DNA of 64,000 bases from an uncultured Lachnospiraceae bacterium. Lineage in GTDB: Bacteria > Bacillota > Clostridia > Lachnospirales > Lachnospiraceae. The notes below the pieces were generated by a model. That model was given only the letters and a program-made list of their open reading frames with translations, was not told the origin of the DNA and did no database searches. The stretch covers positions 42,702 to 106,701 of the forward strand of contig CAJUEW010000011.1 in assembly GCA_910585465.1 (NCBI GenBank), in the 5' to 3' direction. This document shows, piece after piece, positions 27,876 to 35,049 of this stretch. Both the position numbers and the translations under genes were made by a program. Position 1 is the first letter of the stretch, and every line of letters begins with the position of its first letter.

Positions 27876-29126
27876 CTATGAAAGTCCGGGAACTGTAATT
27901 TTTCCGGAAACGGCGCATGCGGCGGCGGTTGCCGGGGAGGCCAGGAAGATTTCTACCTTGGAAGTGCCCATTCGTCCGAGAAAGTTTCGGTTATTGGTAG
28001 CCACTACCCGTTCTCCGTCGGAAAGGATACCGCCCGTACGTCCGCAGCAAAGACCGCAGCCGGGATGGGTGATAATAGCGCCTGCTTCTGCCAGAATTTC
28101 CATAGTTCCGTCAGCCAGCGCCTGACGGTAGATCTTCCGGCTTGCCGGAGTTACAATCAGCTTTACAAAGGGAGCGACTTTTTTGCCCTTTAATATGGAA
28201 GCTGCCTTCTGCAGATCCTCCAGGCGGCCGTTCGTACAGGAGCCGATGAATACCTGGTCAACAGCGGTTCCTGCAAGCTCGCTGACCGGACGGATATGAT
28301 CCACCTGAGACGGACATGCGAGAACGGGTATGAGCTCCTCTGCCTTATAGTGAATCGTACGGATGTATTTTGCGTCTTCGTCGCCGGTCAGGGATCGCTC
28401 CTTATCAGTAAGCTCTATCTGGCAGTATTCTGCAGTTTTTTCATCCGATGTAAACAAAGCGCACTTTGCTCCTGCTTCAATAGCCATATTTGCCATGGTC
28501 ATCCGGCTTGCCACAGACATATTTTCCACGGTATCTCCGCAGAATTCCAGCGCCTGATAAGTGGCGCCGTCCGCACGCAGATCTCCGATCAGTTGTAGTA
28601 TGATATCTTTGGAGGTCACATTGGAAGGAAGAGCTCCCTCGATGACCACCTTGATTGTTTCAGGTACTTTAATCCACATGGTTCCGGTTCCTAAAATACT
28701 TGCCATCTCCGTATAACCGATGCCGGAGGAAAATGCTCCCACACATCCGTAGGTAGTGGTGTGGCTGTCGGTTCCGAATACAATGTTTCCCGGTTTTACA
28801 TAGAGCGCCTCCGTCATAAGCTGATGGCAGATTCCGTCGCTGCGGTGAATGTTTTTCATGCCGTATTTTTCGGCGAAGGCATTGCCTGCGCGGAAATGTC
28901 TTGTATCATCCACCTGGCTTGCAGGCACAAGATGGTCATAGATTAAAACAACCTTATCCGGGTCCCAGAGTCTTGTAAATCCCATCTCTTCAAATTTATC
29001 AGCCACAAAAGGGATAAAAATGTCATGAATCATGACCCGGTCCACGTTCACAGTCACGATATCGCCTGGTTTTACGCTGTGTCCCACGTTGCGGCTTACG
29101 ATTTTTTCAATGATTGTCTGTCCCAT
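27876..29126 (-). CDS. LeuC-type aconitase-family dehydratase, large subunit (copy 2)
   Basis: A 416-residue large subunit of the isopropylmalate isomerase/homoaconitase class, which moves a hydroxyl group by dehydration and rehydration using a [4Fe-4S] cluster. Cluster ligands are in GSCTNGR and HPGCGLCCG; substrate-site motifs are FGTDSHTTTYG and GICHQ. It pairs with the small-subunit gene just upstream (4-bp gap). This is the second such pair in the same operon. Candidate substrates are 3-isopropylmalate, citramalate/citraconate or a dimethylmalate; leuA and leuB are not visible nearby, so I leave the symbol empty. Confidence 0.85.
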   Translation of the reverse strand: MGQTIIEKIVSRNVGHSVKPGDIVTVNVDRVMIHDIFIPFVADKFEEMGFTRLWDPDKVVLIYDHLVPASQVDDTRHFRAGNAFAEKYGMKNIHRSDGICHQLMTEALYVKPGNIVFGTDSHTTTYGCVGAFSSGIGYTEMASILGTGTMWIKVPETIKVVIEGALPSNVTSKDIILQLIGDLRADGATYQALEFCGDTVENMSVASRMTMANMAIEAGAKCALFTSDEKTAEYCQIELTDKERSLTGDEDAKYIRTIHYKAEELIPVLACPSQVDHIRPVSELAGTAVDQVFIGSCTNGRLEDLQKAASILKGKKVAPFVKLIVTPASRKIYRQALADGTMEILAEAGAIITHPGCGLCCGRTGGILSDGERVVATNNRNFLGRMGTSKVEIFLASPATAAACAVSGKITVPGLS

Positions 29127-29130
29127 AACG

Positions 29131-29628
29131 CTAATCCTCCAGTCCGTTTAAACGGCGCATGGCTTTGACCAGTCCGCCTGCATTGATAATGTCTACCAGA
29201 TTTTGGGGAAGGGAAGCGATCGGGTAGGTGTTTCCCCGGTGAGTAATCTTTTCGTTCACTTCCACCTCAATCATATCTCCCTCAGATACGGAATCTCTAA
29301 GCTCCGGGTTTTCAATCAGGAGAAGGCCGTTATTGATAGCGTTGCGGAAGAAGATGCGCGCAAAGGATTTTGCAACAATGCATTTGATACCCAGCGCCTT
29401 GATAATTTCCGGCGCCTGTTCCCGGGAGGAGCCGCATCCAAAATTCTTTCCTGCCACGATGATATCCCCCGGACAGATCCGGGCTGCCAGCTCCGGACGA
29501 AGGGGGGAGAAGGCATAAGGTGCCATATCCTGTACAGTTTTTAATGCAAGGTACTCGGTGGGGATGATAATGTCTGTGTCGATATCGTCATCCAGCACCC
29601 ATACTTTACCGGTAAATGTCTCGTTCAT
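29131..29628 (-). CDS. LeuD-type dehydratase, small subunit (copy 2)
   Basis: A 165-residue swivelling-domain subunit with DDDIDTDIIIPTEYL near the start and the family motif NFGCGSSREQAPEIIKALG (substrate-binding serines). KSFARIFFRNAINNGL follows. It forms the enzyme with the large subunit encoded 4 bp downstream. It shares about the same architecture as the copy at 30923-31399 but differs clearly in sequence, so the pairs are probably old paralogues with separate substrates. Confidence 0.88.
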   Translation of the reverse strand: MNETFTGKVWVLDDDIDTDIIIPTEYLALKTVQDMAPYAFSPLRPELAARICPGDIIVAGKNFGCGSSREQAPEIIKALGIKCIVAKSFARIFFRNAINNGLLLIENPELRDSVSEGDMIEVEVNEKITHRGNTYPIASLPQNLVDIINAGGLVKAMRRLNGLED

Positions 29629-29670
29629 GTCAGTGTCCTCTTTCCTAATAGATATTATGACTGAAAATAA

Positions 29671-30921
29671 TTACAGCATATCTGCGGTTGCAATCTCACC
29701 TTTTATGGCGGAAGCGGTTACCGTTGCTGCGCTGGCGAGATATACATAGGAATCCTTATGTCCGGCGCGGCCCTTAAAGTTCCGGGTTCCGGTGCTGATC
29801 AGAGTCTCTCCTTCTCCGATCACACCCTGGCAGCTTCCCCAGCAGACACTGCAGTTCGGGTTCATGACAATCGCTCCGGCCTCCATAAAGGTCTGAAGAA
29901 TGCCTTCCTTTAATGCCTCCTGATAGACGGACTGACTTGCCGGGACCACAAGAAAGCGTACAAGCGGATGCACCTTCCTGCCTTTCATAAGCGCGGCGCC
30001 CACACGCAGATCCTCTATACGTCCGTTGTTGCAGGAGCCTAAGAATGCCTCGTCAATTTTGATTCCGGCAGCCTCCTTTGCCGGGCATACATTGTCTACA
30101 AAATGCGGCTTTGCAACAATTGGGGCAACGGTGGAAAGATCGATTTCATAGGAGGCGGCAAAGACAGCGTCCGCGTCGCTTGCAAAGCATGCCTTCGGTT
30201 CCCTGCCGTGTGCCTTCAGATATTCCAGCGCCGTATCGTCCACCTCCATCAGAGCTGTCTTGGCCCCGGCCTCCACACAGAGGTTGCAGATGGCGATACG
30301 ATCACTCATGGTCAGCGTTTTCAGGCCTTCCCCTGCAAACTCCATCGCCTTGTAGTTGGCTCCGTTGGCGCCGATCTGTCCGATAATTGTTAAGATAAGG
30401 TCCCGGGCATAGACACCCTCCGGCAGTTTTCCGGTCAGGTTAAACCGAAGAGTTTCCGGAACAAGAACCCATGATTTCCCGGTGACCATGGCATACAGAT
30501 AATCTGTACAGCCCACGCCGGTGCCGAAGGCTCCAAGGGCACCGTATGCACAGGTATGGCTGTCCGCGCCGAAGATAAGCTCTCCCGGACGGACATGGTT
30601 TTCCATCATAATCTGATGGCATACGCCCTTTCCCTCGTAAAAGGTAATGCCGTGTTCTCTGGCAAAATCCCGCATTTTTTTCTGGGATGCAGCGGTTTTG
30701 GGACTGTCCGCGGGTACGTTATGGTCTACTACCCAGATAAGTCTGCCCGCATCCGCAATATGGGGATTCTTTAACTGGTTGTTATACATATCAATGGTCA
30801 GATGAGTGGTTCCGTCATTGCTTAAAAGCTGATCCACCTCAACCGTATGAATATCGCCGGCTTTTACCGCATCCACACCTGCTGCCCGGGCAATAATTTT
30901 TTCAGCTATTGTCATTCCCAT
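29671..30921 (-). CDS. LeuC-type aconitase-family dehydratase, large subunit (copy 1)
   Basis: A 416-residue large subunit with GKGVCHQIMMENHVRPGEL, FGADSHTCAYGALGAFG, and cluster ligands in GSCNNGR and NPNCSVCWGSC. The CNNGR and CWGSC forms differ from the standard LeuC spelling (CTNGR and CLG), which suggests a substrate other than isopropylmalate, for example citramalate or 2,3-dimethylmalate as in nicotinate-fermenting relatives. That is an inference. It follows its small-subunit gene by 1 bp and precedes a second pair by 42 bp. Confidence 0.83.
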   Translation of the reverse strand: MGMTIAEKIIARAAGVDAVKAGDIHTVEVDQLLSNDGTTHLTIDMYNNQLKNPHIADAGRLIWVVDHNVPADSPKTAASQKKMRDFAREHGITFYEGKGVCHQIMMENHVRPGELIFGADSHTCAYGALGAFGTGVGCTDYLYAMVTGKSWVLVPETLRFNLTGKLPEGVYARDLILTIIGQIGANGANYKAMEFAGEGLKTLTMSDRIAICNLCVEAGAKTALMEVDDTALEYLKAHGREPKACFASDADAVFAASYEIDLSTVAPIVAKPHFVDNVCPAKEAAGIKIDEAFLGSCNNGRIEDLRVGAALMKGRKVHPLVRFLVVPASQSVYQEALKEGILQTFMEAGAIVMNPNCSVCWGSCQGVIGEGETLISTGTRNFKGRAGHKDSYVYLASAATVTASAIKGEIATADML

Positions 30922-30922
30922 A

Positions 30923-31399
30923 TCATGCGTCCTCCCTGTTCAGTGATGCGATCAGCCCGCCCTGGTCTAAGATGCCCTGCATGTAGGGCGGAAGCTTGGT
31001 GCAGATAAATTCCCGACCGTTTGCCTTTACGATACCGTCGGTCAGGGAGAGTTCCATCTCATCTCCGCCGGATATATGGTCATAGAGATCCTTACAGACA
31101 ATAACCGGAAGTCCGATATTAATTGCGTTCCGGTAGAAAATGCGCGCAAAGGATTTTGCAATGACGGCCTGAACGCCCAGCGCCTTTAAAACGCTGGGAG
31201 CCTGCTCCCTTGAGGAGCCACACCCAAAATTTTCAGCGGCCACTACAAAATCTCCGGGCTTTACCTTTGATGAAAAATCCGGATCAAGGGACTCAAAGGC
31301 ATGCGCCTTCATCTCGTCGATGGTGGGGAAAAGCAGATATTGGGATGCGATGATTTGATCGGTATCCACATCTGTATGAAACTTAAATATGTTTCCCAT
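30923..31399 (-). CDS. LeuD-type dehydratase, small subunit (copy 1)
   Basis: A 158-residue small subunit with FHTDVDTDQIIASQYLLFP, NFGCGSSREQAPSVLKALG and KSFARIFYRNAINIGLPV. I chose the ATG at 31399 because AAGGAGG lies 8 nt before it; in-frame ATGs further upstream (31480 and 31405) have poor spacing. It is the first gene of the four-gene dehydratase operon and lies after a terminator-like hairpin that separates it from the CNNM gene. Confidence 0.87.
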   Translation of the reverse strand: MGNIFKFHTDVDTDQIIASQYLLFPTIDEMKAHAFESLDPDFSSKVKPGDFVVAAENFGCGSSREQAPSVLKALGVQAVIAKSFARIFYRNAINIGLPVIVCKDLYDHISGGDEMELSLTDGIVKANGREFICTKLPPYMQGILDQGGLIASLNREDA

Positions 31400-31421
31400 A
31401 AACATATCCTCCTTAAATGAT

Positions 31422-31462
31422 ATAAAACAGACAGCCAGAGCATCCGGCTGTCTATGTTTTTT
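31422..31462 (-). terminator. Hairpin between the CNNM gene and the leuDC-type operon
   Basis: AGACAGCC at 31429-31436 pairs perfectly with GGCTGTCT at 31446-31453. On the minus strand the stem is followed by GTTTTAT, so it can end the CNNM transcript; T-rich sequence on the other side makes it possibly bidirectional. It could also act as an attenuator for the dehydratase operon. Confidence 0.65.
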
Positions 31463-31488
31463 AAAATTTATAAAAGACAAGGGGCAGA

Positions 31489-32802
31489 TTAATTTTCTTC
31501 CTCAATTTCCTCCCCGGGCGGTTCCGGCAGATAGAGATGTACTTCACTGATACGGTTCTTTTCCACAGAATCCACAACAAGACGGATACCGTTTTCCGTA
31601 GTGACCTCCTCGCCCACATGGGGAAGATGATCCAGAAGTCCGATGATAATTCCGCCTATGGAATCATAATCCTCTGACTCCAGACGAAGATTCTGTTCAT
31701 CCAGCTTCAGGTAGTTGTTCAAGTCATCCAGGCTCATGGCACCGGCAACCATATATTCTCTGTCGGAAAGCTGACGTACCAGGCGTTCTTCATCCTCATC
31801 ATATTCATCCCGGATATCTCCTACGATTTCCTCAAGCAAATCTTCAATCGTAACCATGCCGGATGTGACTCCGTACTCGTCCAGCACAATGGCAAGATTA
31901 GTGGAGCTTTTCTTCATCTCCAGAAGCAGATCCGAGGTTTTCTTGTGTTCGTGGGTATAAAGCACGCTTCTTAAAATATTGCGGGCGTCAAAATGCTCTT
32001 TATCCTCATAAATCAGCAGATCCTTGACATTAATCATACCGATGACATTATCTGTTGTCTCCTCATACACCGGGTAACGGGTGTATTTGTTTTCTTTATA
32101 AAGCTCCATCATGTCATTATAGGTGGCATTCATATTCAGAAAGCTCATATCAACCTTCGGAACCATAATGTCCTTGGCATTGGCATCCCCGAAGTCAAAC
32201 ACATTATTGATCATCTCCCGTTCTTCCGGCTCGATCACCCCGTCCTCGTGGCTCACATCCACGATAGTGCGGATTTCTTCCTCCGTGTAGGAGTCGGATT
32301 TATCGTTCGGGTCTACCCGCATAAGAAAAAGAATTCCCATGGAAAGATTATTCATAATAAAAATCAAAGGGGTTGCTATGAACATCCATGTATAGATGAT
32401 GCGCGCATAGGCCAGAGCAATCTTTTCCGAATGAATGGTGGCGCAGGTCTTCGGAGTAATTTCACCGAACACCAGAACAATCAGTGTCAGTGCACCGGTG
32501 GAAATACCGGCAGCAACGGCAGCAAGCCCGGTACCCGAAAGCCATCTGGTGACCAGGATAGTAGCCAGAGAAGAAGCGGAAATATTTACAATATTATTTC
32601 CAATTAATATAGCGCTCAGCATTTTTCCCTGATCCTCGATCACCTTGGAAAGGATGGCTGCGCGGCGGTTTCCTTCTTCGATTAAATTTCTTATTCGGAT
32701 TTTGTTAACAGTTACCAGTGCGGTCTCCGCAGAGGAAAAAAATGCGGAGAGACCAACCAGGGCCATTAAAATCAGCACCTGTATGGCGTCACTCGAATCC
32801 AA
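31489..32802 (-). CDS. CNNM/CorC-HlyC family membrane protein
   Basis: A 437-residue protein, often annotated hemolysin family, probably a divalent-cation (magnesium or cobalt) exporter or regulator. It has an N-terminal CNNM/DUF21 domain with four helices (ALVGLSAFFSSAETALVTVN; SAILIGNNIVNISASSLATIL). A CBS pair follows (about 200-330, with DIMVPKVDMSFL and VLDEYGVTSGMVTIEDLLEEI). A C-terminal CorC_HlyC domain carries DYDSIGGIIIGLLDHLP. The length is typical. It has its own promoter with an overlapping palindrome. Confidence 0.9.
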   Translation of the reverse strand: MDSSDAIQVLILMALVGLSAFFSSAETALVTVNKIRIRNLIEEGNRRAAILSKVIEDQGKMLSAILIGNNIVNISASSLATILVTRWLSGTGLAAVAAGISTGALTLIVLVFGEITPKTCATIHSEKIALAYARIIYTWMFIATPLIFIMNNLSMGILFLMRVDPNDKSDSYTEEEIRTIVDVSHEDGVIEPEEREMINNVFDFGDANAKDIMVPKVDMSFLNMNATYNDMMELYKENKYTRYPVYEETTDNVIGMINVKDLLIYEDKEHFDARNILRSVLYTHEHKKTSDLLLEMKKSSTNLAIVLDEYGVTSGMVTIEDLLEEIVGDIRDEYDEDEERLVRQLSDREYMVAGAMSLDDLNNYLKLDEQNLRLESEDYDSIGGIIIGLLDHLPHVGEEVTTENGIRLVVDSVEKNRISEVHLYLPEPPGEEIEEEN

Positions 32803-32832
32803 CGTAGTTCACTCCTTTTAAAAATGTTGTAA

Positions 32833-32876
32833 GTATAGTCAGAGTCTACTATACGATATTTTGGAAGAAAATGCAA
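32833..32876 (-). promoter_or_regulatory. CNNM-gene promoter with overlapping palindrome
   Basis: On the minus strand, TTGCAT (32876-32871), a 17-bp spacer and TATAGT (32853-32848). The -10 box lies inside an inverted repeat GTATAGT (32833-32839) / ACTATAC (32848-32854), a likely operator for a repressor, perhaps metal-responsive given the gene product. Confidence 0.55.
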
Positions 32877-32940
32877 TACCCGGGCATAATTGAAAAAGGA
32901 GCGCATAAGATGTAAGCAGAAGTACGAAGGGAGAATTGCT

Positions 32941-33321
32941 ATGAAACAGCCGAATGTCAATGCGTATTCAGCCGCCATGCTCCGTGTGATGAAGGCGCTG
33001 CTTGCTTCCTATGTAGTGACCGGACTTTTTCTGCTTTTCCTTGCAGGGCTGCTATACAAGTTCCGGATGGATGAAAGCAAGATACAGATTGGAATTATAC
33101 TGACCTATATTCTATCCTGCTTTGTGGGAGGCTTTCTGGCAGGAAAGATGATGAAGAGCAGACAGTTTCTGTGGGGCGTGCTGCTGGGAGTTCTGTATTT
33201 CCTGATTATGACGCTGGTGTCTCTGGCGGTGAACCGGGAACTGCAGGGAAGCTCCTCGGGGTTTGTTACTTCCTTTCTTCTCTGTATGGGCGGAGGAATG
33301 CTGGGCGGTATGCTGTCGTAG
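32941..33321 (+). CDS. TIGR04086-family membrane protein
   Basis: A 126-residue protein with four predicted membrane helices (KALLASYVVTGLFLLFLAG, IGIILTYILSCFVGGFLAG, LWGVLLGVLYFLIMTLV, and a glycine-rich last helix). This is the TIGR04086 type of small Bacillota membrane protein, seen in the same neighbourhood as SCIFF and its maturase in many Clostridia. Function is unknown. The ATG at 32941 has GGGAGAA upstream. Confidence 0.78.
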   Translation: MKQPNVNAYSAAMLRVMKALLASYVVTGLFLLFLAGLLYKFRMDESKIQIGIILTYILSCFVGGFLAGKMMKSRQFLWGVLLGVLYFLIMTLVSLAVNRELQGSSSGFVTSFLLCMGGGMLGGMLS

Positions 33322-33365
33322 AATTGGTGACAAGAAGCCGTGCGGAAATTCAAGTCAAAAAACTC

Positions 33366-33394
33366 TTTTCATTTTCCTGTGCCTATGTTATACT
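33366..33394 (+). promoter_or_regulatory. Predicted promoter for the SCIFF gene
   Basis: TTTTCA at 33366-33371, a 17-bp spacer and TATACT at 33389-33394, the latter preceded by TGT (extended -10). It lies 43 bp before the peptide's start codon. Confidence 0.55.
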
Positions 33395-33436
33395 ATCACC
33401 AATCGCGTAAAAAAGAAAAACAGGAGGAAACTTCAG

Positions 33437-33580
33437 ATGAAACACATTAAGACTTTAAATACTCAGACTTTACAGCATACCATGAAAAAAGGCGGATGCG
33501 GCGAGTGTCAGACATCCTGCCAGTCTGCATGCAAGACTTCCTGCACCGTGGGAAATCAAAGCTGTGAGAACAACAGATAG
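33437..33580 (+). CDS. scfA: SCIFF ribosomal peptide precursor
   Basis: A 47-residue peptide of the six-cysteines-in-forty-five (SCIFF) family, present across Clostridia. The leader has KHIKTLNTQTLQHT and the core has CGECQTSCQSACKTSC plus one later Cys (Cys21, 24, 28, 32, 36, 43). The neighbouring radical SAM maturase is expected to form thioether links from Cys to partner residues (ranthipeptide class). The mature product's role is unknown; its broad conservation suggests housekeeping or signalling. AGGAGG precedes the ATG. Confidence 0.95.
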   Translation: MKHIKTLNTQTLQHTMKKGGCGECQTSCQSACKTSCTVGNQSCENNR

Positions 33581-33604
33581 GATTAGGCTATAGGGTTTAT
33601 GAAT

Positions 33605-33630
33605 GAGCAGCGGCCTGCGCCGCTGCTTAT
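33605..33630 (+). terminator. Attenuator-like hairpin between SCIFF and maturase genes
   Basis: AGCAGCGGC (33606-33614) pairs perfectly with GCCGCTGCT (33619-33627) around a 4-nt loop, followed by only a short T-rich run. Partial termination would give more peptide than maturase mRNA. Confidence 0.6.
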
Positions 33631-33663
33631 TCTGATGTTACTAATTCAGAAAGGGGAACTGAT

Positions 33664-35049
33664 ATGGTTCACCAGTACAAAAATAACGGCTATAATATTG
33701 TTCTGGATGTGAACAGCGGCTCCGTTCATGTGGTGGATGAGCTGGTCTATGACATGATTCCTTATTATAAGGAAAAGGGACTGGAGGAGACCGTAAAGCT
33801 TTTATCGGATAAGTATCAGGAAGAGGAAATCCGGGAAGCCGCGGCAGATCTGGATGAACTGATACAGGCTGGGAAGCTGTATACCGAAGATATTTACGAG
33901 GATTATATCCAGGAGATTGCGGACGCAAAAAAGCCGGTGGTGAAGGCGCTCTGCCTGCATATTGCACATGACTGTAATCTGGCCTGCCGTTACTGCTTCG
34001 CGGAGGAAGGAGAGTATCATGGCCGCCGTGCTTTGATGAGCTATGAGGTGGGCAGAAAAGCGCTGGATTTCCTGATTGCCAATTCCGGGAGCAGAAGGAA
34101 TCTGGAGGTGGATTTTTTCGGCGGAGAACCGCTTATGAACTGGCAGGTGGTAAAAGACCTGGTGGCCTACGGACGGGAACAGGAGAGAACTCACAATAAG
34201 AATTTCCGTTTTACATTGACGACCAACGGAGTTCTGCTGAATGAGGAAGTTCAGGAATTTGTCAACCGGGAAATGGACAATGTGGTGCTCAGTATTGACG
34301 GAAGAAAAGAGGTTCATGATCATATGCGTCCGTTCAGGAACGGGACAGGCAGTTACGATCTTATCCTTCCTAAATTCCGGAAGCTGGCAGAGAGCCGTAA
34401 TCAGGAGAAATACTACGTAAGAGGAACCTTTACGAGAAATAACAAGGATTTTTCAAAGGATGTCCTGCATCTGGCGGAGCTTGGCTTCAGACAGATATCA
34501 GTGGAGCCGGTTGTGGGAACAGAAGAAGAGGAGTATGCGCTCAGGGCGGAGGATCTGCCGGAGGTGTTTACAGAGTACGATAAGCTGGCGGCAGAGCTGG
34601 CGCGCCGTTACCATACAGATAAAGCTTTTAATTTCTTTCATTTTAAGCTGGATCTGACAGGAGGCCCATGCGTGGCAAAGAGACTGTCGGGATGCGGCTC
34701 GGGAACCGAATATCTGGCGGTCACTCCATGGGGCGATTTGTATCCGTGTCATCAGTTTGTCGGGGAAGAAAAGTATCTGATGGGCAATGTGGACAAGGGA
34801 ATTACAAGAGCAGATATCCGGGAGGAATTTAAAAGCTGCAATGTATATTCCAAGGAAAAATGCAGAAATTGTTTTGCAAAGTTCTATTGCAGCGGCGGAT
34901 GCGCGGCGAATGCATACAAATTTCATGGCTCTGTCAATGAAACCTATGAGATAAGCTGTGAGCTGGAGCGCAAGCGTGTGGAGTGTGCGATTATGATAAA
35001 AGCCGCTGCCGCAGAGAAAGATGAGGTAGAAAAGGATGAAGAAGAATAA
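33664..35049 (+). CDS. scfB: Radical SAM SCIFF peptide maturase
   Basis: A 461-residue radical SAM/SPASM enzyme that forms thioether cross-links in SCIFF. The N-terminal part (1-85) is a RiPP recognition-like domain. The radical SAM cluster site is CNLACRYCF (three cysteines), and GGEPLMNW is the SAM-contact motif. The SPASM domain has cysteines in GGPC, LSGCGSG, LYPCHQF and a late CRNCFAKFYCSGGC cluster. It lies 84 bp after the SCIFF gene, separated by an attenuator hairpin, and overlaps secDF by 14 bp. Confidence 0.95.
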   Translation: MVHQYKNNGYNIVLDVNSGSVHVVDELVYDMIPYYKEKGLEETVKLLSDKYQEEEIREAAADLDELIQAGKLYTEDIYEDYIQEIADAKKPVVKALCLHIAHDCNLACRYCFAEEGEYHGRRALMSYEVGRKALDFLIANSGSRRNLEVDFFGGEPLMNWQVVKDLVAYGREQERTHNKNFRFTLTTNGVLLNEEVQEFVNREMDNVVLSIDGRKEVHDHMRPFRNGTGSYDLILPKFRKLAESRNQEKYYVRGTFTRNNKDFSKDVLHLAELGFRQISVEPVVGTEEEEYALRAEDLPEVFTEYDKLAAELARRYHTDKAFNFFHFKLDLTGGPCVAKRLSGCGSGTEYLAVTPWGDLYPCHQFVGEEKYLMGNVDKGITRADIREEFKSCNVYSKEKCRNCFAKFYCSGGCAANAYKFHGSVNETYEISCELERKRVECAIMIKAAAAEKDEVEKDEEE

